Shown in pieces: positions 7,328-16,570 of a DNA stretch of 64,000 nt. The stretch covers positions 205,377-269,376 of the forward strand of contig NZ_JACFTD010000004.1 in assembly GCF_014282005.1 (NCBI RefSeq), written 5' to 3'. The notes under the pieces were generated by a model that ran no database searches, had not been told where the DNA came from, and saw only the letters and a list, made by a program, of their open reading frames with translations. Within the stretch, counting starts at the first letter, position 1. Every line of letters starts with the position of its first letter. A program made the position numbers and the translations under genes. This DNA comes from Sporosarcina sp. BP05. Lineage in GTDB: Bacteria > Bacillota > Bacilli > Bacillales_A > Planococcaceae.

Positions 7328-9226
7328 TCATTCTTTACTCTTACTGTTTGATATCGGTAATTTGTCCTGTTCTTCTTTGAATCTAAGCAAATCTCCATTG
7401 ATGATCATATCGGAATAATTTAGCTCTGTGCTGGCACGTTCGATAAACGGCTCACATTCATCTATATCAGTTTCTTCACCAGTTTCACTATCATAACAGA
7501 CCTCTTGCGCGTAAACATTTTTATCAGTTACAAAACGGCCATCACGGAAAATAGTAAATGGTTCATGATCTGGCGAGAAGATATCCGAGCCAAGATACAT
7601 ATCCTCTTTCGTTTCAAGACCCATTAAATGCAAAATGGTGGGTTTCAAGTCGATTTGTCCCGCCACTTCATCAATCGTCTTCCCTTTCCCATAACCAGGA
7701 ATGTGAATGTACAATGGAACCTTCTGTAATTTCGCGTTATCGAAAGGTGTAATTTCTTTGTCTAAATACATGCCCATCGCCTTGTTATGATTCTCAGAAA
7801 TACCATAATGGTCTCCGTACATAACAATGATGGAATTATCATACAAACCGCTCGCTTTCAAGTCTTCGAAAAGAACTTTGATCGCCTCGTCCATATAGCG
7901 TACTGTTTGGAAATATTTGTTCAACGTATTTGAATTTGATGTATATTCAGGAATAAGCTTATCTTCTTCATCCAAATCAAATGGATGATGGTTAGTCAAT
8001 GTAATCAGTCTTGAGTAAAAAGGCTGTGGCATTTCTTTCATCAACTCTACCGATTGGTCAAAGAATGGAATATCTTTCATGCCCCAGTTGACCGCTTCTC
8101 CTTCACCGACAGTGTAACTTTCAATATCGTAAAACTTGTTGATACCAAGAGCACCATACATGATATCGCGGTTCCAGAAACTTCGATTATTTGCATGCAT
8201 TACATTTGTAAAATAGCCATTCTCGCCTAGCTGAGCCGCCATCGATTGGTAAGTATTCCCACTATGCGTGAAAAATACAGCACTACCATTTCTCGGATAC
8301 AACGAGTTTTCAAGAATGAATTCTGAATCCGACGTCTTTCCCAGACCTGTATTATGATAAAAATCAGAGAAATAGAATGTATCCGGATCCTTCGTTAATT
8401 CATTCAAAAATGGCGTAATGACATGTCCATCCATTTCCTCGTTAATAACGAACGACTGTAAGGATTCAAGCGAAATCGCAATGATATTACGCCCTTTCGC
8501 AACTCCGTACATCTCAGGGTCGGGAGCAGCGTAATTCGCATTAATATAGTTACCTACTTCTACTAGTTCACTGCCATCCGCAAGTGCACGCTGAGCATGG
8601 GATTTGGATTGAATGAACAAATCATATATATGGTAATTATAGGTTCCGATGTTTTTCACAAGAAGTTCTCTATCAAAACTGCGTGTTAATAGTTGTGGTC
8701 TTTCCATTTCTGCTAGACCAAGGTTTACCATAATAACCGCAGCAGTCATAACGAAGTAAAGTTTACGTCCGATTTTATTTCGTTGCCCCATTCGTTCATT
8801 TTTAGGAATAAACCGGATTGCAAGGTAGATAATGAGCACATCTGTGAAAAAGAATATGTCCGTCACATGCAAATTGGCAGTAACTGAGGACGATAGATCT
8901 CCGAAGTTACTCGTTTGGAACAAGACTGGCACGGTAATAAAGTCATTGAAAAATCTATAGAACACTGCATTACTAAACATAATAATTGAAGTAATCATAC
9001 TTACCGTCAGTAAATAAAAATTACGTCTTTTCGTACTCTTGATGAATAGCGCAATACCATAAACGAATAAAAGGAAACTAAGAGGATTCAAAAAGAGAAT
9101 GAATTCCTGCATTATATTATCGATTTTCATATTGAAGCTTGTAAGATAACCGAAATACGTTGTCAACCACGTCGCCACTATTGCTACTACGAGTACGGAA
9201 TGTTTTGACCATACTATTTTTTTCAT
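7328..9226 (-). CDS. Lipoteichoic acid synthase-type sulfatase-family enzyme (YqgS/LtaS family)
   Basis: 632-residue membrane enzyme that polymerises glycerol phosphate from phosphatidylglycerol on the outer membrane face, or primes that chain. Five N-terminal transmembrane helices occupy roughly residues 10-185; an extracellular sulfatase-fold domain follows. Catalytic signatures are present: the metal-binding Glu in SLESLQSF, the nucleophilic Thr in GLGKTSDSEF and the Asp-His pair in MYGDHYG. By position it corresponds to B. subtilis YqgS, an LtaS paralogue; I cannot tell whether it is primase or main synthase. I prefer the ATG at 9226, with AAGGA upstream, over the GTG at 9256. Confidence 0.9.
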   Translation of the reverse strand: MKKIVWSKHSVLVVAIVATWLTTYFGYLTSFNMKIDNIMQEFILFLNPLSFLLFVYGIALFIKSTKRRNFYLLTVSMITSIIMFSNAVFYRFFNDFITVPVLFQTSNFGDLSSSVTANLHVTDIFFFTDVLIIYLAIRFIPKNERMGQRNKIGRKLYFVMTAAVIMVNLGLAEMERPQLLTRSFDRELLVKNIGTYNYHIYDLFIQSKSHAQRALADGSELVEVGNYINANYAAPDPEMYGVAKGRNIIAISLESLQSFVINEEMDGHVITPFLNELTKDPDTFYFSDFYHNTGLGKTSDSEFILENSLYPRNGSAVFFTHSGNTYQSMAAQLGENGYFTNVMHANNRSFWNRDIMYGALGINKFYDIESYTVGEGEAVNWGMKDIPFFDQSVELMKEMPQPFYSRLITLTNHHPFDLDEEDKLIPEYTSNSNTLNKYFQTVRYMDEAIKVLFEDLKASGLYDNSIIVMYGDHYGISENHNKAMGMYLDKEITPFDNAKLQKVPLYIHIPGYGKGKTIDEVAGQIDLKPTILHLMGLETKEDMYLGSDIFSPDHEPFTIFRDGRFVTDKNVYAQEVCYDSETGEETDIDECEPFIERASTELNYSDMIINGDLLRFKEEQDKLPISNSKSKE

Positions 9227-9367
9227 TCCATCTCTTCCTTTCGAAAATAGATTCACTTTAAAAAAACGTTCGAACTAAATCTTACTACATAATAGACGGT
9301 GTAGCTGAAGATAAGTTTCACTAATTACCAAAATAAGTCCAAATGAACGATAGCATTGGGTCTAACC

Positions 9368-9556
9368 TCATAGTTTTGCTGCTTCACTACGCAAGATTAG
9401 CACCGCTTTTAAATAATCTTCCTTCATTAGCAGACCGTTGTCATAAAGATCTTTCACTTCTGATTGCACCATATCGATGTCATCTTTTCGATTTCCCGTA
9501 TAGACATAAATTCCGAAACGCTTCAGCAATTGAAGGACACCGAAATAGTCTTTCAT
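9368..9556 (-). CDS. yqgQ: YqgQ family protein (DUF910)
   Basis: 62-residue helical, charged protein (YFGVLQLLKRFGIYVYTGNR, then a helix LKDLYDNGLL-type region) typical of the YqgQ/DUF910 family, whose B. subtilis member has a three-helix fold and is thought to bind nucleic acid. It overlaps the upstream cyclo-ligase gene by four bases (ATGA), so the two are translationally coupled. The function here is unknown. Confidence 0.8.
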   Translation of the reverse strand: MKDYFGVLQLLKRFGIYVYTGNRKDDIDMVQSEVKDLYDNGLLMKEDYLKAVLILRSEAAKL

Positions 9557-10116
9557 ATACAGGCAATCTCTTTTTCTTCTGTAACTATTTTACTGACCGG
9601 AATATCGTAACCTTCAACAGGTATCCTATGACTCGTTTGGACTGCAAATGCTAACGACAATGTAGCACCATTGTAATCCGACATATAGCGGTCATAATAA
9701 CCTCCACCAAAACCAATTCTGTATCCTTCGTCCGAAAAGACTACCCCTGGTACGATTTGCAAATCAATTGCGTTTTTTTCAACCGATTGTGTTTCATCGG
9801 TTATCGGTTCAAAAAGGCCCATATAGACCGTTTCTAAACTATCATATGATGTAATGAGTCGAAAATCCATCTTACGGGTTGCATGGATGCATTTAGGTAC
9901 AGCAATTCGTTTTCCAGCTGCCCAAGCCGCTTCAATAAGCGGGCGTGTGTCCACTTCGGGATAACGAGAAATCGTTATCCCGATTGTATCCGCACTTCGA
10001 AATTCATCTGATACAAGTACCCGGTTTGTAATCTCCAAAGACTTTTTTAGATGTTCTGGTCGATTTATATTATTCAATGTGCCTAGTACTTGATTCCTCA
10101 AAATCTCTTTACTCAT
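9553..10116 (-). CDS. yqgN: 5-formyltetrahydrofolate cyclo-ligase
   Basis: 187-residue cytosolic enzyme that converts 5-formyl-THF to 5,10-methenyl-THF using ATP, returning stored folate to one-carbon metabolism. The N-terminal KEILRNQVL, the substrate-binding ISRYPEVDTRPLI, the PKCI stretch and the C-terminal signature GFGGGYYDRY are typical. The length is normal for the family. It lies downstream of rpmG, from which it is separated by a terminator hairpin, and upstream of yqgQ. Confidence 0.9.
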   Translation of the reverse strand: MSKEILRNQVLGTLNNINRPEHLKKSLEITNRVLVSDEFRSADTIGITISRYPEVDTRPLIEAAWAAGKRIAVPKCIHATRKMDFRLITSYDSLETVYMGLFEPITDETQSVEKNAIDLQIVPGVVFSDEGYRIGFGGGYYDRYMSDYNGATLSLAFAVQTSHRIPVEGYDIPVSKIVTEEKEIACI

Positions 10117-10136
10117 TTAGTATCCTCCCGTTCTGA

Positions 10137-10168
10137 AATGAAAAAACCAAAACCGGTGAAGGTTTTGG
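10137..10168 (-). terminator. Terminator after rpmG
   Basis: CCAAAACC and GGTTTTGG arms around a six-base loop, followed on the minus strand by six T. Confidence 0.8.
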
Positions 10169-10177
10169 CCTGAGCGA

Positions 10178-10327
10178 TTATTTCGTTTCACGGTGCAAAG
10201 TTTGTTTCTTTTCACGTGAGCAATATTTTTTCATTTCAATCCGTTCTGGATTGTTACGTTTGTTTTTCTTTGAAATATAGTTGCGCTCACCGCATTCTGT
10301 GCAAGCAAGTGTAACATTTACGCGCAT
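10178..10327 (-). CDS. rpmG: Ribosomal protein L33
   Basis: 49-residue 50S subunit protein, starting [19 protein letters not shown] and ending TLHRETK. GGGAGGG seven bases upstream of the ATG at 10327 sets the start; a longer upstream frame is not used. L33 proteins occur in zinc-binding (two CxxC pairs) and zinc-free forms. Here the first pair (CTEC) is intact, but the second is reduced to one cysteine (YCSREKK), so the ribbon looks partly degenerate. It has its own promoter and terminator. Confidence 0.95.
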   Translation of the reverse strand: MRVNVTLACTECGERNYISKKNKRNNPERIEMKKYCSREKKQTLHRETK

Positions 10328-10392
10328 TGTTGGTCCCTCCCACTCATCAAGAATGTAAAGTTTTATATGAGCATAATTTATACGACCTATCA

Positions 10393-10420
10393 AGTATACC
10401 ACATCAACGGCAGATGTCCA
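10393..10420 (-). promoter_or_regulatory. Sigma-A promoter of rpmG
   Basis: On the minus strand TGGACA (10415-10420), 16-base spacer, TATACT (10393-10398), giving a leader of about 60 bases. Confidence 0.7.
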
Positions 10421-10435
10421 CTAGAAAAATCGAAA

Positions 10436-10464
10436 TTTCCAAAACAGCTTTCTTATGGTAAAAT
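10436..10464 (+). promoter_or_regulatory. Candidate promoter of the 10498 operon
   Basis: Weak TTTCCA (10436-10441), 17-base spacer, TAAAAT (10459-10464), 34 bases before the start codon. Confidence 0.45.
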
Positions 10465-10497
10465 AGTAGCAAAAAGATTCACTAAAGGGGTGGTAAA

Positions 10498-10860
10498 ATG
10501 GACATCACAATAATACTGCTTATTATTGGACTAATATGTATAATAGCTTCATTTTTCCTCGGTAATTCTTCATCCAGTTATGCAGATGAATTGGAACAGG
10601 TTTCAATTAGTATTCATCAGGAAACGAATGGGTTAAAGAAAAGATTAAAAGCAATTGAGGAAGAGTTAATGATTGGTGTCGGTCCGTTAGCTGCAGGCCA
10701 TAAAACGCAGACTACAGCAAAACCTGTTCACGTAATCATTGTCAATCAAATTCTGTCACTGCATTCCCAAGGTTATTCTATCAGCGATATTGCTGTACGT
10801 TCCTCCTTATCAAACGACGATGTAATCACAGTGTTACAATCGAAAGGCGTGATTGCATGA
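10498..10860 (+). CDS. Small membrane-anchored protein with a C-terminal HTH-like segment
   Basis: 120 residues. An N-terminal transmembrane helix (IILLIIGLICIIASFFLG) is followed by a coiled-coil-like charged stretch and a C-terminal helical region (QILSLHSQGYSISDIAVRSS, then SNDDVITVLQSKG) that looks like a helix-turn-helix of the resolvase/sigma type. AAAGGGGTGG precedes the ATG. It overlaps the next gene by four bases. Position and size resemble B. subtilis YqzD, but I am not certain of that match and no function is known. Confidence 0.7.
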   Translation: MDITIILLIIGLICIIASFFLGNSSSSYADELEQVSISIHQETNGLKKRLKAIEEELMIGVGPLAAGHKTQTTAKPVHVIIVNQILSLHSQGYSISDIAVRSSLSNDDVITVLQSKGVIA

Positions 10861-11351
10861 TCCGTGATATTTTACGGGCAGTCGGGATTGGCTGTCTCCT
10901 TGCCGCGGGAATCCTTTATTTCACCATCGGTAGTAAGGTTCCTTCAGACATAGACTCGCAACAATTGCGGGATACTGTCGGGAAACTCCAAAGTGAACTT
11001 GCTAAAACGAAAGAGCTATTAGCTACTGCACAGACTACATCTTCGGTTAAAGAAAATGCTTCAAAAGTAGATATGGAGAAAGTCGATGAAAAGGAAGACG
11101 ACGGCACCGAAAGTAACTCCTCTTCTTCCGATACAATTCTTAAAACCATTTTAGTGATTGAAGACGGTTCGAATTCAACAGTTGTCTCAGCAAACCTAGA
11201 AAGATTGGGTATTATCGAGAATGCAGCCATCTTCAATTCATATCTTGAAGATAATAACCTAACTGGCAAAATACAAATCGGTGAACACCAAGTCGATTCT
11301 TCAATGAATTTCAAAGCAATCGCCAAAGAAATCACGACAATAAAAAAGTAG
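10857..11351 (+). CDS. Membrane-anchored MltG/YceG-N-like protein
   Basis: 164 residues: an N-terminal transmembrane helix (GIGCLLAAGILYFTIG), a long polar coiled-coil and Ser/Asp/Glu-rich linker (residues about 30-90), then a small C-terminal domain (ILVIEDGSNSTVVSANLERL ... IGEHQVDSSMNFKAIAKEI) that resembles the LysM-like N-terminal domain of the endolytic transglycosylase MltG. The catalytic domain is absent, so enzymatic activity is unlikely. Co-transcribed with the preceding gene. B. subtilis YqzC is a plausible relative (inference). Confidence 0.65.
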   Translation: MIRDILRAVGIGCLLAAGILYFTIGSKVPSDIDSQQLRDTVGKLQSELAKTKELLATAQTTSSVKENASKVDMEKVDEKEDDGTESNSSSSDTILKTILVIEDGSNSTVVSANLERLGIIENAAIFNSYLEDNNLTGKIQIGEHQVDSSMNFKAIAKEITTIKK

Positions 11352-11386
11352 AGACAACCATTAAGCATGGTTGTCTCTACTTTTTT
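11342..11386. terminator. Bidirectional terminator between the 10857 gene and the PBP gene
   Basis: A perfect 14-pair stem, 11348-11361 with 11367-11380 (arm GTAGAGACAACCAT), five-base loop, A-run on the left and T-run on the right. The stop codon of the + gene lies inside the left arm. Confidence 0.93.
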
Positions 11387-13532
11387 ATTCGGGCTCTACT
11401 TTAGGCGCCTGTATAATTGGCTGTTTACCCGCTGTAGAAGTTTCTTCTCCAGCCCTTTTCGCCTTCAATTTATAATATTCTTCCACAGCCTCCTTCGCAA
11501 TTTGATTGTTAGCATATGTGTAGCCACGCGGAACTGTAGAGATATTAGGAATGACGACCGCGTAAGCTATTTCCGGGTTTTCATAAGGTGAAAAACCCAC
11601 ATGTGATAGGTTGATTGTTGGTTTTCCAGAGCTAAATGCCTGCGCTGTCCCCGTTTTCCCAGCTCCATCATAGTCTTTTCCAGCAAATTGATTCGGAGCC
11701 GTCCCTTTAGACCCATAATACACGTAATGCATACCGCGCTTCACTTGATCAATTTCTGCATCTGTATTCTGAATTCTGTTTAAGATATTGACCCCTATTT
11801 CTTGGATAAGAGGCCCAAGAATTTCTCCATCCTCAGATGGTTCGCGTATTTCTTTTAACACTTTCGGAGCTATACGATAACCGCCATTCGCAATTGTTGA
11901 GACGTATTGAGCAAGTTGAAGTGTTGTATAGGTATCGTACTGTCCGATGGATAAATCCAATAAGATACCTATTGAATTACTATCGCCAATCAGACCGCCC
12001 GACTCACCCGGTAAGTCAATGCCGGTTTTTGTTCCCAACCCGAAAGAAGCGAAAGATTGTCGGAACGTATCGAATGCATTTTTTCTATTAAGTTCAGAAT
12101 CTTGAGAGCTAGATCCAGAATTCGCCATAGCCAAAGCGATTTTGAACATATAAACGTTCGAAGACCTACCGATTGCTTCAATATCATTTACAGCAACCCT
12201 AGAGTTTTGATTAAACAGCGATCTTTTTGTAATACCGCCAATTCTAATTGGCTCATCTATCTTCGTTTCGCCGATACGTACAACGTTTTCCTGATACCCC
12301 GTAAGAAGAGTTGCCATCTTCACAGTTGATCCCGCTTCATGGAGTGCAGTGAACGTGCCAAATGCATAGTCCCATATTTCAAGCTTGCCTGTTTCCGGAT
12401 TCGTAACAACCTGCTTACCTACAAGCGAAAGAACTTCACCGTTATTCGGATTCATCATGACTAGGAAAGCCCTGTCCAATTCACCGGCATTTGGCCCTCT
12501 TTTCAATTCCAACAGTTTATCCGACACAATATTTTCAAGTGTCTGTTGCAGTTCGCTATCAATCGTCAGAATAAGATCCTTGCCCGGTTCGCCTTCTCGA
12601 ATTGTTTTTGTTTCGATAACACGTCCGCTACGATCTTTAATATTCTTAACAATTGTTTTTTGACCTTTTAACAATTCTTCATAATATTGTTCAATGTAAC
12701 TTTTTCCGACACGGTCATTTCTTGAATAATCCCGTGCCAAGTAATAATTTTTGCGCGAGTCAGGAATACCTTCAATAGGGCTCGTGGTTGTTCCTAGAAT
12801 CGTATTGTCTGATCTCCTTACACGTTCCCAATCTGTTGTTGTATCGACGCCCGGCAACTCTCCTAGGCGTTCAGAAACAGTCGCGAATTCCTCATCCGTC
12901 ACATTTCCACTTTTGACGATTTGCGGAGAGTACGCATAGCCCGACATCATTTCCCTGTAAATCGCGAGTACTTCTAGCTCCTCTTCCGTGAATGAATTAA
13001 TTTCCTCGTCCGTAATCCGTTCCCTCGTTAGCTTATTTATTTCACGTTGCAACTCAATTCGCGAAAGCGAGCTATCCTTTTCAAGGGCCTCTTGTTCCTT
13101 TTGAGAAACCTTTTTCGATGCCGCTTCAGAATTCTTTAAAATCCAAAAGTCTCTCTTATCCCCAATGGTAATCCTTTTCGTTTCTTGTTCAATCAAGACC
13201 GCAAGTTGCTCAGCGACTTTTAGCATATCTGCTGAACTCGTCGACGTCATTTTCGTATATGTAATGGCGTTTTTCGGATCATTATCAACAAGAACACGTC
13301 CCATGCGGTCAAATATTCTCCCTCTTGGTACGCTTGTGTTGACAGGAATTTCTTCCGTTTTTTCCAACGCACGAGAATAATCTTCACCTTTGACGATTTG
13401 TAAATAGCCAAGTCGGAAAATTAGCAATGAAAATAGGACGAAGATTGAAAAGAATAGGAAGTTCATCCGGAATGCGATATGTTTCCGTTGGCGTATTTTA
13501 GCTTGATCCGCCTTACGCATCTGTTTTTTCAT
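11385..13532 (-). CDS. pbpA: Class B penicillin-binding protein 2 (PbpA type)
   Basis: 715-residue transpeptidase that cross-links peptidoglycan during side-wall elongation with a SEDS partner. N-terminal membrane anchor at about residues 24-46, a dimerisation/pedestal domain, then the transpeptidase domain with the catalytic motifs STVK (402-405), SSN (457-459) and KTGT (from 626). Length matches B. subtilis PBP2A almost exactly. An AGGGGGGA site precedes the ATG. In Bacillus it also lies next to sodA. It shares a bidirectional terminator with the converging operon. Confidence 0.92.
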   Translation of the reverse strand: MKKQMRKADQAKIRQRKHIAFRMNFLFFSIFVLFSLLIFRLGYLQIVKGEDYSRALEKTEEIPVNTSVPRGRIFDRMGRVLVDNDPKNAITYTKMTSTSSADMLKVAEQLAVLIEQETKRITIGDKRDFWILKNSEAASKKVSQKEQEALEKDSSLSRIELQREINKLTRERITDEEINSFTEEELEVLAIYREMMSGYAYSPQIVKSGNVTDEEFATVSERLGELPGVDTTTDWERVRRSDNTILGTTTSPIEGIPDSRKNYYLARDYSRNDRVGKSYIEQYYEELLKGQKTIVKNIKDRSGRVIETKTIREGEPGKDLILTIDSELQQTLENIVSDKLLELKRGPNAGELDRAFLVMMNPNNGEVLSLVGKQVVTNPETGKLEIWDYAFGTFTALHEAGSTVKMATLLTGYQENVVRIGETKIDEPIRIGGITKRSLFNQNSRVAVNDIEAIGRSSNVYMFKIALAMANSGSSSQDSELNRKNAFDTFRQSFASFGLGTKTGIDLPGESGGLIGDSNSIGILLDLSIGQYDTYTTLQLAQYVSTIANGGYRIAPKVLKEIREPSEDGEILGPLIQEIGVNILNRIQNTDAEIDQVKRGMHYVYYGSKGTAPNQFAGKDYDGAGKTGTAQAFSSGKPTINLSHVGFSPYENPEIAYAVVIPNISTVPRGYTYANNQIAKEAVEEYYKLKAKRAGEETSTAGKQPIIQAPKVEPE

Positions 13533-13581
13533 AATGTCCCCCCTACTTCGTTAATCATTTTGAATTATAACATTGAAAATA

Positions 13582-13620
13582 ACAAAAGCACACATCTTGA
13601 CGAACAAGATGTGTGCTTGG
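13582..13620 (-). terminator. Terminator downstream of sodA
   Basis: Perfect 14-pair stem: 13586-13599 with 13605-13618 (arm AAGCACACATCTTG), five-base loop, then TTTTGTTATTTT on the minus strand. Confidence 0.85.
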
Positions 13621-13644
13621 TTCCTTCTAAATGAAGATAAAAAC

Positions 13645-14247
13645 TTATTTACCGAAACGTTTTGCAACTTCGTCCCAATTAACAACATTCCAGAATGCTG
13701 AAATATAGTCAGGGCGACGGTTTTGATAGTTTAGATAGTAAGCATGCTCCCAAACGTCAAGCCCTAGAAGAGGCGTTTTGCCTTCCATGATTGGTGAATC
13801 CTGGTTTGGAGTAGACATAATTTCAAGTTCTCCGCCATTCAGTACAAGCCAAGCCCATCCTGATCCAAAACGAGTTGCGCCCGCTTTTGCGAATTCTTCT
13901 TTGAATGCATCAAAACTACCGAACTTGTTGTCGATTGCTTCAGCTAATGCGCCTGACGGATTGCCGCCACCATCTGCTGATAGAAGTTCCCAGAATAGTG
14001 AGTGGTTTGCGTGACCGCCGCCGTTGTTACGGACAGCCGTACGTTTGCCTTCAGGTACTGCATCTAGGTTCGCAATAAGATCTTCGATAGATTTGTTTAG
14101 AAGTTCTTCATTTCCTTCAAGAGCGTTATTCAGGTTCGTCACATATGCATTATGGTGTTTAGTGTGATGAATACTCATCGTTTCTTTGTCAAAGTGTGGT
14201 TCAAGTGCATCATAAGCGTAAGGTAGTTCTGGTAATTTGTAAGTCAT
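13645..14247 (-). CDS. sodA: Superoxide dismutase, Mn type
   Basis: 200-residue cytosolic enzyme that converts superoxide to hydrogen peroxide and oxygen. The N-terminus [16 protein letters not shown], the metal-ligand histidine in SIHHTKHH, the [11 protein letters not shown] stretch and the C-terminal [11 protein letters not shown] with the Asp and His ligands are all present; these features favour Mn. GAGGAGG upstream supports the ATG at 14247 rather than the longer frame starting at 14301. Confidence 0.95.
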   Translation of the reverse strand: MTYKLPELPYAYDALEPHFDKETMSIHHTKHHNAYVTNLNNALEGNEELLNKSIEDLIANLDAVPEGKRTAVRNNGGGHANHSLFWELLSADGGGNPSGALAEAIDNKFGSFDAFKEEFAKAGATRFGSGWAWLVLNGGELEIMSTPNQDSPIMEGKTPLLGLDVWEHAYYLNYQNRRPDYISAFWNVVNWDEVAKRFGK

Positions 14248-14291
14248 TTGTCCATTCCTCCTCAAAAGATTCATAAATATGCTACCTTTCA

Positions 14292-14320
14292 ACATTATCA
14301 AAATTATGAATAACGTTCAA
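14292..14320 (-). promoter_or_regulatory. Candidate sodA promoter
   Basis: On the minus strand TTGAAC (14315-14320), 17-base spacer, TAATGT (14292-14297), about 45 bases upstream of the start codon. Confidence 0.5.
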
Positions 14321-14345
14321 ATAAAATGGACTATTTTGGAACGTT

Positions 14346-14828
14346 TCATTTGATAAAGAAAATAAAGACAGTAATCATCACAGTCATGACAAGTCCTTTT
14401 GTGACAACTGACGTCAGAAATCCGACGAGAGAACCGACACCTGTCTTTATGGCTTGCTTCACGCCAGACCGAGATACGGCAAGTTCCGCGATAACAGCAC
14501 CCAAAAATGGCCCCACTAAAATACCGGCAACTGGAATGACGAAAGGACCGATAAGAAGTCCAATTGTGCTCCCCCACATGCCCGCCTTAGAACCTCCAAA
14601 TTTTTTCACGCCGACGAGATTCGACAGTGTGTCTGCACCGAACAACAAGATAACGAATAACACCTGAATAATCCAAAACCAAACAGTCATCCCATCAAAT
14701 GTATTGATGAATCCATATAGAAGGAAACCTCCTACGATGAAGAGAGCAGATGGAATGATTGGATAGATGAGTCCCGCAAATGCAATAATGAACATGACAA
14801 TTGCAATAATCCAACCTAAAAACTCCAT
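14346..14828 (-). CDS. yqgC: DUF456 membrane protein (YqgC)
   Basis: 160-residue integral membrane protein with about four helices. Glycine-rich helices (FAGLIYPIIPSALFIVGGF, GMWGSTIGLLIGPF, PVAGILVGPFLGA) are the mark of DUF456. It follows the sodA neighbourhood as in B. subtilis, where yqgC lies beside sodA. No biochemical function is established for the family. Confidence 0.82.
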   Translation of the reverse strand: MEFLGWIIAIVMFIIAFAGLIYPIIPSALFIVGGFLLYGFINTFDGMTVWFWIIQVLFVILLFGADTLSNLVGVKKFGGSKAGMWGSTIGLLIGPFVIPVAGILVGPFLGAVIAELAVSRSGVKQAIKTGVGSLVGFLTSVVTKGLVMTVMITVFIFFIK

Positions 14829-14852
14829 GAAACCATCCCCCTATATGAATCT

Positions 14853-16484
14853 TTATGCCCGATTGCCAAGAATTGCTTCTGCAATATTCACTGCATGGTC
14901 ACCTACACGCTCCAGGTTAGAAACGATATCAACAAACACCATGCCTGATTGCGCGGTACAACGTCCTTCATTAAGTCTTAAAATATGGTTCTTTCTGAAT
15001 TTCCGCTCCATTTTATCAATGAGAACTTCTTTTTCAGCAACTGTTCTTGCCATCTCCATATCATTGTGATTGAGTGATTCAACAGCTTTCTGAACAGTTT
15101 CAATCGTAAGCGTGAACATTTCCGTCAGATCATTCATCGCGTCGTCCGTCAATTTCACACGGTTGACATCGCGGAAATCAATAAGTTCGACGATATTTTC
15201 AAAATGGTCACCAATCCGTTCAATATCACGGACTGTATCCATAAGCATAAAGTGACGTGTGGATTCTATCGGCGAAATACTGACTGTAGTGATTTCAACA
15301 AGATAGTCCGTAATTTTACGGTCTAGGTTATTGATAGCATCTTCAATTTGATAAGCAGTCTCTGCATGTTTTTTATTGCCAGTTTTCAAGTATTCGAAAG
15401 ACTCCTGTAAACCACGGACACCGAATTCACCCATCCGAATAATTTCTTCTTTCGCTTGTCCGATTGCAACGGCAGGTGATTGCTCGATAAAGTGCCTGTC
15501 TAGATGCTTCGGTTTGTATTCGATTGTAACATCTTCACCCGGAATCATTTTCGTAACTAACCAAGCCCAAGCTCCGATTAACGGGAACTGGATGATTGTA
15601 TTGGCAATATTGAACGAACCGTGTGCAAACGCAATTTGCATTTTACTTTCAAGGACCAACACACCCGATAGCCACTCAACATATGCAGTGAACGGTATAA
15701 GCAGCAGCATGAAGATGACCGTTCCAACAACATTAAATAATACGTGTGCTGCGGCAGCACGTTTCGCCGCTACCGATGCACCGATTGAAGCAAGGATAGC
15801 CGTAATGGTTGTCCCAATATTGTCTCCAAACAGAATTGGCAATGCTCCATTCATATCTATGAGATTTTCGGCATAAAGGCCCTGCAAAATACCAACCGTT
15901 GCACTCGAACTTTGAACAATCAATGTAAATACTGTACCGACAACTACTCCAAGCATCGGTTGATCGCTCATCGAAAGCATCATATCAGTGAATACATCTA
16001 ATTCCCGAAGCGGCTTCATCCCGCCACTCATTAATTCGAGCCCTAAGAAAAGTCCACCAAAGCCAAAAATGACTTCTCCCAAGTTTTTTACCTGGCTTTT
16101 CTTAACAAAGAAAATGAGGAATGCTCCAATAGCCATAATTGGCAGTGCATACGCTCCGACATCAAGGCCGATTATGAACGCAGTTACTGTCGTCCCAATA
16201 TTGGCTCCCATTATGACGCCAATGGCTTGTCGGAGTGTCATGAAACCAGCACTCACAAGTCCTACAGTAATAACAGTGGTCCCAGAACTCGATTGAATTA
16301 AGACTGTAACGATAATCCCGACCAATACACCCATGAACGGATTCGTCGTGAATCGGTCAAGGATTGCGCGAAGCCTGTCCCCCGCCGCTTTTTGAAGGCC
16401 ATCTCCCATATACTTTATAGCGAACAAGAAAATTCCGAGTCCACCAAAAAACTGGAACAGTATTTCCTGCCAGTTTACCTCCAT
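14853..16484 (-). CDS. Na/Pi cotransporter family protein with C-terminal PhoU-like domain
   Basis: 543-residue membrane transporter. Two inverted Na/Pi repeats carry the signature glutamine-serine stretches QSSSGTTVITVG and QSSSATVGILQG across eight or more hydrophobic helices. From about residue 335 a soluble helical PhoU-like region follows (FEYLKTGNKKHAETAY, MDTVRDIERIGDHFENI, NLERVGDHAVNIAEA). It probably imports phosphate with sodium, with the PhoU part acting in regulation. The second ATG (16484) is chosen because GGAGGT lies ten bases upstream. PhoP-like repeats lie near its promoter. Confidence 0.88.
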   Translation of the reverse strand: MEVNWQEILFQFFGGLGIFLFAIKYMGDGLQKAAGDRLRAILDRFTTNPFMGVLVGIIVTVLIQSSSGTTVITVGLVSAGFMTLRQAIGVIMGANIGTTVTAFIIGLDVGAYALPIMAIGAFLIFFVKKSQVKNLGEVIFGFGGLFLGLELMSGGMKPLRELDVFTDMMLSMSDQPMLGVVVGTVFTLIVQSSSATVGILQGLYAENLIDMNGALPILFGDNIGTTITAILASIGASVAAKRAAAAHVLFNVVGTVIFMLLLIPFTAYVEWLSGVLVLESKMQIAFAHGSFNIANTIIQFPLIGAWAWLVTKMIPGEDVTIEYKPKHLDRHFIEQSPAVAIGQAKEEIIRMGEFGVRGLQESFEYLKTGNKKHAETAYQIEDAINNLDRKITDYLVEITTVSISPIESTRHFMLMDTVRDIERIGDHFENIVELIDFRDVNRVKLTDDAMNDLTEMFTLTIETVQKAVESLNHNDMEMARTVAEKEVLIDKMERKFRKNHILRLNEGRCTAQSGMVFVDIVSNLERVGDHAVNIAEAILGNRA

Positions 16485-16524
16485 TATGCAGTCAACCTCC
16501 ATTATGCTTTATGTATCGCATCTC

Positions 16525-16554
16525 ATTATGACGATAGCCACCCCCAATTGTAAA
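16525..16554 (-). promoter_or_regulatory. Sigma-A promoter of the Na/Pi cotransporter gene
   Basis: On the minus strand TTTACA (16549-16554), 18-base spacer, CATAAT (16525-16530). Confidence 0.6.
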
Positions 16555-16570
16555 TAGCAGGAGTCGAATC

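Noticed and set aside
14317..14577. 86-residue minus frame in yqgC
   Set aside because: Out-of-frame shadow of the DUF456 gene.
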